A DNA stretch of 9,132 nucleotides, taken from Gammaproteobacteria bacterium (lineage in GTDB: Bacteria; Pseudomonadota; Gammaproteobacteria; Pseudomonadales; Pseudohongiellaceae). The notes beneath the pieces were generated by a model. The model did no database searches. It was not told the DNA's origin and saw only the letters and a list, made by a program, of their open reading frames with translations. This document shows, in pieces, positions 6,744-9,132 of the stretch. The number at the start of each line of letters is the position of its first letter. The stretch's first letter is position 1. The position numbers and the translations under genes were made by a program. The DNA lies in assembly GCA_947377625.1 (NCBI GenBank), contig CANCGR010000065.1, forward strand, positions 1 through 9,132. Direction: 5' to 3'.

Positions 6744-6965
6744 GGAAAGGTTCTCAGGTTGACTGGCATTTGCGGGAAGAAAATTGTTTTGTGATTGTTG
6801 CGTGTTTTTTCTCAAGCGTTCCGTGGAATCAGCAAAAACCAACTCCTGCGGAATACGCCGCAACATACAGACAATAAACACCCTGCTCCGTGCCCTGCCG
6901 AACATAGAAACTTACCCACGAGTGTTTATATGCGGCTCCCTACAGCGATTCGCGGAGAATCCGAA
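6744..6965. promoter_or_regulatory. Divergent intergenic region between the PA2779-like and glycine-zipper genes
   Basis: These 222 bp must hold the promoters of two divergently transcribed units. It is AT-richer than the genes and has A/T tracts around 6778-6812. On the minus strand a TTGAGA followed after 17 nt by ACAAAA is a possible but weak sigma-70 promoter for the PA2779-like gene. On the plus strand a TATATG near 6928 resembles a -10 element but has no good -35. No convincing operator was found. The frames that cross it (for example minus-strand 6744-6905) look like chance extensions. Confidence 0.4.
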
Positions 6966-7490
6966 ATGATCAAACTCAACCACATAAAATCAGTCATTGC
7001 CCTCAGTGCCACGGTTATCAGCCTTGCAGCGTGTTCAGCGCCGTCCAGACCGGCAACCCGTTACGAAGACAATCGCCAGGCCAGCTCACAAGACAATCGT
7101 CAATCCAGACAGTCCTCTGAACGTGCGCGCACACGCGAGTCTGACCGCCGCTGTGATTCGTGCGGCGTAGTGTCGTCCATTCACGTCGTTGAACGGGAAG
7201 GCCGTGGCACTGGCGTTGGTGCGGTAATCGGCGGCCTGATTGGCGGCGTGGCAGGACGTCAGGTAGGTGGCGGCACTGGCAGAGATGTGGCGACAGTTGC
7301 CGGCGTGATCGGTGGAGCAGTAGTGGGCAACAAGATCGAAGAAAACCGCAATGATGACGCCTACTATGAAATCACCGTTGATATGGAAAACGGCGGCCGC
7401 AGAACCGTCAGCACCGACTTCTCGGCAGGCCGCGGCATAGGCGTGGGCTCACGCGTGACAGTTTATGGAGATAACATCGAGCTGCGTTAA
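6966..7490 (+). CDS. Glycine-zipper 2TM-domain outer-membrane lipoprotein
   Basis: This 174-residue protein starts with a lipoprotein signal peptide and lipobox SLAAC (Cys23). A hydrophilic Arg/Gln/Ser-rich linker (24-62) follows, then a C-x-x-C motif (CDSCG, Cys63/Cys66). Residues about 81-122 form a glycine zipper (GTGVGAVIGGLIGGVAGRQV, then VAGVIGGAVVGNKIEE) matching the Rick_17kDa/glycine-zipper 2TM family of SlyB-like proteins. The C-terminal ~45 residues are a small beta-rich domain (YYEITVDMENGGRRTVST ... VTVYGDNIELR). Position -2 Ala and +2 Ser around the lipobox are compatible with outer-membrane sorting. GGAGAA lies 6 nt before the ATG, so this start is preferred over the longer frame from 6795. 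Related proteins are linked to envelope integrity; the precise role here is unknown. Confidence 0.88.
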   Translation: MIKLNHIKSVIALSATVISLAACSAPSRPATRYEDNRQASSQDNRQSRQSSERARTRESDRRCDSCGVVSSIHVVEREGRGTGVGAVIGGLIGGVAGRQVGGGTGRDVATVAGVIGGAVVGNKIEENRNDDAYYEITVDMENGGRRTVSTDFSAGRGIGVGSRVTVYGDNIELR

Positions 7491-7520
7491 ACTGCGCTCT
7501 TCACACCATGATGCGTAACC

Positions 7521-7901
7521 ATGCCTCCCAGAAACCGCCAGTGCCTGCATTGCGGCATGCCGATGCCGGCAGTTGCCCTGCATATGGACAACCTGCCGCC
7601 GGTATTGCCTTGCCGCAAATGCGACCACAATGTTTATCAGCAGCATGACGGCAGCTGTCTGACCAGCGACATTGCCCACAATCGCGAAACCATCGACAAG
7701 GCCCTGCACAAGCTGGATGCCTTGTTGCTGGAGGGCTGGCAGGGTTATTACGAAAGCATCCGTCTCATCGTGGGCGGTGGCTTGATTCGCGAACAGATTC
7801 TTGGCCAGCTGCACTACTATCAAAAGCAGCACCGCTTATTGTCATTCAAGGAAGACAGCCCCAACCGGGGCGCCATTCTGGTCAGGCTGCGAGCTGCCTG
7901 A
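7521..7901 (+). CDS. Small protein with zinc-ribbon-like N-terminus and Smr-like C-terminus
   Basis: This 126-residue soluble protein starts 30 nt after the glycine-zipper gene and may be co-transcribed with it. Residues 8-34 have two C-x-x-C knuckles (CLHC and CRKC, Cys8/11/31/34), a probable zinc ribbon. The C-terminal half (about 55-124) resembles the core of the Smr domain of MutS2/YdaL-type nucleases: a helix, a strand and glycine turn (SIRLIVGGGLIRE) in the place of the usual RxIHGKGxGxLR, a helix (ILGQLHYYQKQ), then FKEDSPNRGAILVRL as the last strand. The LDLHG motif found at the start of most Smr domains is missing. The start has no clear Shine-Dalgarno; nearby ATGs at 7508 and 7511 are in another frame. 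It may bind nucleic acid, but the family assignment is by pattern only. Confidence 0.7.
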   Translation: MPPRNRQCLHCGMPMPAVALHMDNLPPVLPCRKCDHNVYQQHDGSCLTSDIAHNRETIDKALHKLDALLLEGWQGYYESIRLIVGGGLIREQILGQLHYYQKQHRLLSFKEDSPNRGAILVRLRAA

Positions 7902-8021
7902 TTTTCTGCTAAGTGCGGCATCGCACCGACACTGCATTCATACCAGCCTAAGGTTCGACTGCCCCACTCCCCTTGTTTTGCAATTGGGCAGAACAGGTAG
8001 CGGCAACTCACAGGCCTCGTC
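7902..8021 (+). other. Intergenic region before the small ORF and catalase
   Basis: This 120-bp gap has a 5-bp GTGCG-GCAT-CGCAC hairpin (7913-7926) just after the Smr-like gene, and CTGCCC (7959-7964) with GGGCAG (7986-7991) as a wide inverted repeat. Neither is followed by a T run, so no intrinsic terminator is called. No promoter with good -35 and -10 elements was found, although a promoter for the catalase unit is expected here. Confidence 0.3.
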
Positions 8022-8204
8022 ATGAAACTACCAAGCGCACAGCAGGGTCAAACTTGCACACCCGGCTCCACCACTGCCACGGCCAATGAAAAACAGCCGG
8101 CGGCACGCAAGAGCAACTGGCAACGCTATCTCGATGGTGACTGGAATCCGATGCGCAAGCCGTCGCCTGCGCCAACCGACGCGTCCGTTAAATGTAATTA
8201 CTGA
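8022..8204 (+). CDS. Possible 60-residue hypothetical protein upstream of the catalase
   Basis: An ATG-started frame of 60 codons ends 14 nt before the catalase ATG. The product is hydrophilic, rich in Pro, Ala, Thr and Ser, has no signal peptide or membrane segment, and contains the aromatic stretch NWQRYLDGDWNPM. An AGG lies about 6 nt before the start. I do not recognise a family. Its place between a 120-bp gap and the catalase suggests a first gene of a two-gene unit or a translated leader, but it could be a chance frame in the catalase 5' region. Confidence 0.4.
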   Translation: MKLPSAQQGQTCTPGSTTATANEKQPAARKSNWQRYLDGDWNPMRKPSPAPTDASVKCNY

Positions 8205-8218
8205 ACGGAAGCAGGTTC

Positions 8219-9132
8219 ATGACCACCAAGTGCCCTTTCATGACGACAGCTGCCGGCATACCGGTAGCTGACAACCAGAACTCACAAACTGCCGGACCGC
8301 GCGGGCCAGTGCTGATGCAGGATTTTCAGCTCATGGAAAAAATGGCGCACTTCAACCGCGAACGCATACCGGAGCGGGTAGTGCACGCCAAAGGGGCTGG
8401 TGCCTATGGCACTTTTACCGTTACCGCCGATATCAGCCGTTATACGCGCGCGAGCTTGTTTTCCAAGGTCGGCAACAGCTGCGAAATGTTTGGGCGTTTT
8501 TCTACAGTGGCAGGTGAGTCTGGCTACGCCGACACCACGCGCGACCCGCGCGGCTTCGCACTCAAGTTTTATACTGATGAAGGCAACTGGGATTTGGTGG
8601 GCAACAACACGCCGGTGTTCTTTGTGCGCGACGCGCTCAAATTTTCCGATTTCATTCATTCGCAAAAACGCGACCCGGCCACCGGCCTGCGCGACAACAC
8701 CATGCAGTGGGATTTCTGGAGCCTGTCACCGGAATCCTTGCATCAGGTTACTACGCTGTTTTCTGATCGCGGCATTCCCGCCACGCTGCGTCACATGCAC
8801 GGTTATTCCAGCCACACCTACAGCCTGTGGAACAAACGCGGCGAACGCTTTTGGGTGAAGTGGCATTTCAAAACCCTGCAGGGCATCAAGACGCTCACCA
8901 ACGCGGAAGCCGCGAAAATTGCCGGCGAAGATCCCGACTACCATCGGCGCGATTTGCACAGCGCCATCGCGCGATTGGAATTTCCCAAGTGGAAAGTGCA
9001 GTTGCAACTGATGCCGGAGCTGGATGCCCAAACCTATCGCATTCATCCGTTCGACCTTACCAAGGTGTGGCCGCACCGCGATTACCCGCCGGTCGATGTC
9101 GGCATATTGGAGCTCAACCGCAATCCGCAAAA
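8219..9132 (+). CDS. Haem catalase, N-terminal 304 residues (3' truncated by window)
   Basis: Monofunctional haem catalases convert two H2O2 to water and O2. Visible motifs are the distal active-site signature FNRERIPERVVHAKGAGAYG with catalytic His56, the catalytic Asn in NWDLVGNNTPVFF (about Asn129, from its 73-residue spacing to the His as in human catalase), then FIHSQKRDP, WDFWSL-PESLHQV and FSDRGIP-HMHGYSSHTY. The proximal haem-ligand Tyr motif lies beyond the window. The length and the TTKCPFMTTAAGIPVADNQNS start fit small-subunit clade-3 (KatA/KatB-like) catalases, usually near 480 residues, and a cytoplasmic location. The start ATG is preceded by GGAAGCAGG; no signal peptide is present. 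The frame is intact to the window edge. OxyR-type control is usual for such genes, but I see no clear site. Confidence 0.95.
   Translation, partial: MTTKCPFMTTAAGIPVADNQNSQTAGPRGPVLMQDFQLMEKMAHFNRERIPERVVHAKGAGAYGTFTVTADISRYTRASLFSKVGNSCEMFGRFSTVAGESGYADTTRDPRGFALKFYTDEGNWDLVGNNTPVFFVRDALKFSDFIHSQKRDPATGLRDNTMQWDFWSLSPESLHQVTTLFSDRGIPATLRHMHGYSSHTYSLWNKRGERFWVKWHFKTLQGIKTLTNAEAAKIAGEDPDYHRRDLHSAIARLEFPKWKVQLQLMPELDAQTYRIHPFDLTKVWPHRDYPPVDVGILELNRNPQ

Noticed and set aside
6744..6905. Longer start for the PA2779-like protein (183-residue frame)
   Set aside because: It would bury the clear signal peptide in the interior; GAGAA is well placed before the ATG at 6743.
6795..6965. Longer start for the glycine-zipper lipoprotein (231-residue frame)
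   Set aside because: It would place the lipobox at about residue 80; GGAGAA precedes the ATG at 6966.
7913..7991. Terminator hairpins after the Smr-like gene
   Set aside because: The stems are 5-6 bp, one has a 21-nt loop, and no T tract follows.
8282..9130. Minus-strand and alternate-frame ORFs inside the catalase (8282-8665, 8400-8858, 8726-9130)
   Set aside because: The catalase frame on the + strand is continuous with clear family motifs, so these are shadows.

Overview
This 9.1 kb window looks like chromosome from a Gram-negative proteobacterium, probably beta- or gammaproteobacterial. The grounds are two lipoproteins with lipobox cysteines, a gene pair of the PA2779/PA2778 type known from Pseudomonas and relatives, a glycine-zipper outer-membrane lipoprotein and a type I-secreted RTX protein. 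I cannot name a genus from the sequence alone. Nothing in it is an insertion sequence, phage gene, tRNA, rRNA or CRISPR array.

Layout. Bases 1-99 hold the last 32 codons of an unidentified + strand gene. It faces the minus-strand cluster tail to tail, and a strong symmetrical terminator (193-217) sits between them and can serve both strands. Reading leftward on the minus strand are three genes: a small PA2779-like secreted/membrane protein (6354-6743), a PA2778-like C39-type cysteine peptidase lipoprotein with a TPR tail (5353-6315), and a 1595-residue S-layer/adhesin-like protein (318-5105). The large protein has a helical N-terminus resembling DUF4214/S-layer N-termini, an EF-hand-like calcium loop, six Ig-like modules arranged as a duplicated A-B-C block, a beta-rich region, RTX calcium-binding repeats and a cysteine-free C-terminal secretion region. 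The first two genes are 37 bp apart and almost certainly co-transcribed. The third follows after a 247-bp leader and may have its own promoter.

Divergent from this cluster, on the + strand, are a glycine-zipper lipoprotein (6966-7490) and, 30 bp later, a small protein combining a four-cysteine zinc-ribbon-like N-terminus with a C-terminus that resembles the Smr fold (7521-7901). After a 120-bp gap come a possible 60-residue ORF (8022-8204) and, 14 bp beyond it, the first 304 codons of a clade-3-type haem catalase that runs off the window (8219-9132).

How they may work together. The theme is the cell envelope and stress: a secreted calcium-binding surface layer or adhesin, a surface- or periplasm-facing peptidase with its conserved small partner, an outer-membrane glycine-zipper lipoprotein and a catalase. 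The most interesting hypothesis is that the C39-like peptidase processes its neighbour at a Gly-Gly just before the membrane helix; this is inference, not demonstrated. The type I exporter that the large protein needs is not in the window.
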